A DNA stretch of 60,000 bases from Hydractinia symbiolongicarpus (lineage: Eukaryota; Cnidaria; Hydrozoa; Anthoathecata; Hydractiniidae): positions 15,974,501 through 16,034,500 of the forward strand of contig NC_079886.1 of assembly GCF_029227915.1 (NCBI RefSeq). Reading direction: 5' to 3'. Below the pieces are notes generated by a model, which ran no database searches, had not been told where the DNA came from, and worked only from the letters and a program-made list of their open reading frames with translations. The position numbers and the translations under genes are program-made. This document shows, piece after piece, positions 58,721 to 60,000 of the stretch (position 1 is its first letter; each line of letters opens with the position of its first letter).

Positions 58721-59433
58721 AATATAATAATTCTCGTTAGGATTATGTTTGGTACTGGAAACGTACAACACAGCTTTGTTTCATCAAGAAGAATCTATTT
58801 ACATGTTTTGCTTACGTGAATAATCCAATTTTCCGATTTTTTCGGATTTTAGCCAAAAAATGGAAAAAAACGGATTTTTGGGCAATTTTTGGCAATTTTT
58901 CATACGATCGATGTGAAAACCGGAAAATATGTTAAATAACTTTTATTAAGCTTTCAGAAACTTCAAACAGAAATTCGCTGTGAAACTATAGTCATAAGAA
59001 AAAAAGATAGTCTGGAGGCCGGCGATGGTCCATTGTTTAGCCTTTAGCTAATTATTTAGCTGGCGTCCAGACCTCCGAAAGTACACAAGAAGGAAAATTG
59101 ATTTTGTTTTTTTCTTAACAGAACTTACTTAGTTTTTTAAAATTAAAAATAACAAAATAATAACAGTTAGTTTATACTTAATGTTAGGCTGAGAAGTCAA
59201 TTGATGGTCAGTGTGAGACTCGTTGATATTTTTACATAGAATTTACGATCGCTTCAAATGGATTGTTGTTGTTTTTTCCAGGCTTTTCTTAGCATTTTTG
59301 ACGCTTCTTTTCGACACCATATCGAATCAGTTTTTTGCCTGCATAAAAAATAATTTGCAAAATTAACAAAAGATATTACTAAAATATAACGTAACATAGA
59401 AATAATAAACCATGAAGTCTGTGAATGACAAAC
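58721..59433. other. Flank right of the array
   Basis: No gene. A small inverted repeat is present: gtctggaggccggc at 59010-59023 against gctggcgtccagac at 59059-59072, with tagctaattatttagct between. An imperfect direct repeat of ggcaatttttgg lies at about 58880. Confidence 0.45.
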
Positions 59434-59745
59434 TTTAAAGTCTGGGGAATAAACTATATCTCGTATTATAACGGATGCCTTACAACCAGTTTTCTTAGTA
59501 TTCTGAAAAAGTGTTCTAGGTTTGAATACGTGATCGGCATTCAAAAAGCTTTGTAGATGGAAATAGTTCTTCAAATTAAACACTATTGTTTTCAGATTTA
59601 GGAATATATGCATAACAGTCACTGACTTTGTTTCGCAATGCTTCGTTTCACTTTTGTTTGTGAGAAATATTCCGTTCAATACACCATGACAACAATCCAT
59701 GTATTTTGCGCCCAAGATTACAAATGGGGTTCCGTTAAATGTCAG
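59434..59745 (-). CDS. CARF (ALS2CR8)-like exon, possibly from a transposon
   Basis: A minus-strand exon of 104 codons in phase 0, from an acceptor (ggtaaacag, exon starts at 59745) to a weak donor (gtttgt, exon ends at 59434). It reads FNGTPFVILGAKYMDCCHG near the start and TKKTGCKASVIIRDIVY followed by SPDFK near the end. This spacing of (I/V)PF-LG-CCHG and K.GC.A...R......PDFK resembles the calcium-responsive transcription factor-like domain, which in cnidarians is often found in multi-copy, transposon-linked genes. No other exon falls inside the window. Open over its full length, so it could be live or a recent copy. Confidence 0.45.
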
Positions 59746-60000
59746 CTGTTTACCTTTTCCGTTGTCTATGTCTTAAAATTGGATCTTGTGATTTACGATG
59801 TTTATTTTTTCTTTCATTAATTGAATTTCCGCGCCCGAAGGCATAGGAAATTCTTTAAAACCGTCGTTTTTTTCTTTCGGAGCATTTTTTGAGAAAAAAT
59901 CGACCCTGGGATTTCACGTTGCTCCGTCACAGATGTAAACTTCGTACCCAAGCTCCTTAACTACTGGGAAGTCTCGTATTGACGTTTCAGGCTAAAATTG

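Overview
The window looks like AT-rich nuclear DNA of an early-branching animal. A cnidarian, perhaps a hydrozoan, is my best guess. The reasons are multi-exon genes with GT-AG introns, a class A GPCR with most of its coding sequence in one exon, a PDE11-type phosphodiesterase, and a dense mixture of Harbinger, pogo, integrase-type, Helitron/Helentron, SINE and MITE remnants. The species cannot be read from the sequence. Nothing bacterial or viral was seen.

Layout. 1-2.7 kb: AT-rich intergenic DNA with a 27-bp tandem repeat and a TA-flanked MITE. 2.7-20.7 kb: a plus-strand gene whose well-supported 3' part (exons at 16.97-20.69 kb, phases all consistent) encodes an arabinofuranosidase-B-like beta-trefoil followed by two Tudor-like modules and a long polar tail. 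Four possible 5' exons lie at 2.7-5.4 kb. The 11.5-kb interval between these two exon sets holds a complete but dead Harbinger element (TAA target-site duplication), an antisense class A GPCR, a CRE-motif-bearing repeat family and a candidate small secreted-protein exon. 20.7-28.7 kb: intergenic, simple repeats. 28.7-29.2 kb: pogo/Tigger-like transposase remnant. 29.77-42.32 kb: a complete 20-exon gene for a 974-residue dual-GAF cyclic nucleotide phosphodiesterase of the PDE5/6/11 group, closest to PDE11, with a SINE and a MITE in its introns.

42.3-60 kb is a mobile-element graveyard. It contains an integrase-core DNA transposon (44.807-47.228 kb) whose ends are arrays of a motif spaced about 21 bp; an internally deleted Helentron-type element on the minus strand carrying a 2A-like peptide directly before a C76/OTU-like cysteine protease; a second 2A-plus-protease fragment 2.3 kb away; a head-to-tail array of four Helitron-like units (51.298-58.720 kb) with 5'-TC, 3' hairpin and CTAG ends; and one CARF-like exon at the right edge.

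The two large host genes show no obvious functional link. The most novel material is the repeated 2A-protease module, the helically spaced terminal arrays of the integrase element, and the Helitron-like tandem array with two identical partial duplications, which may be biological or an assembly effect.
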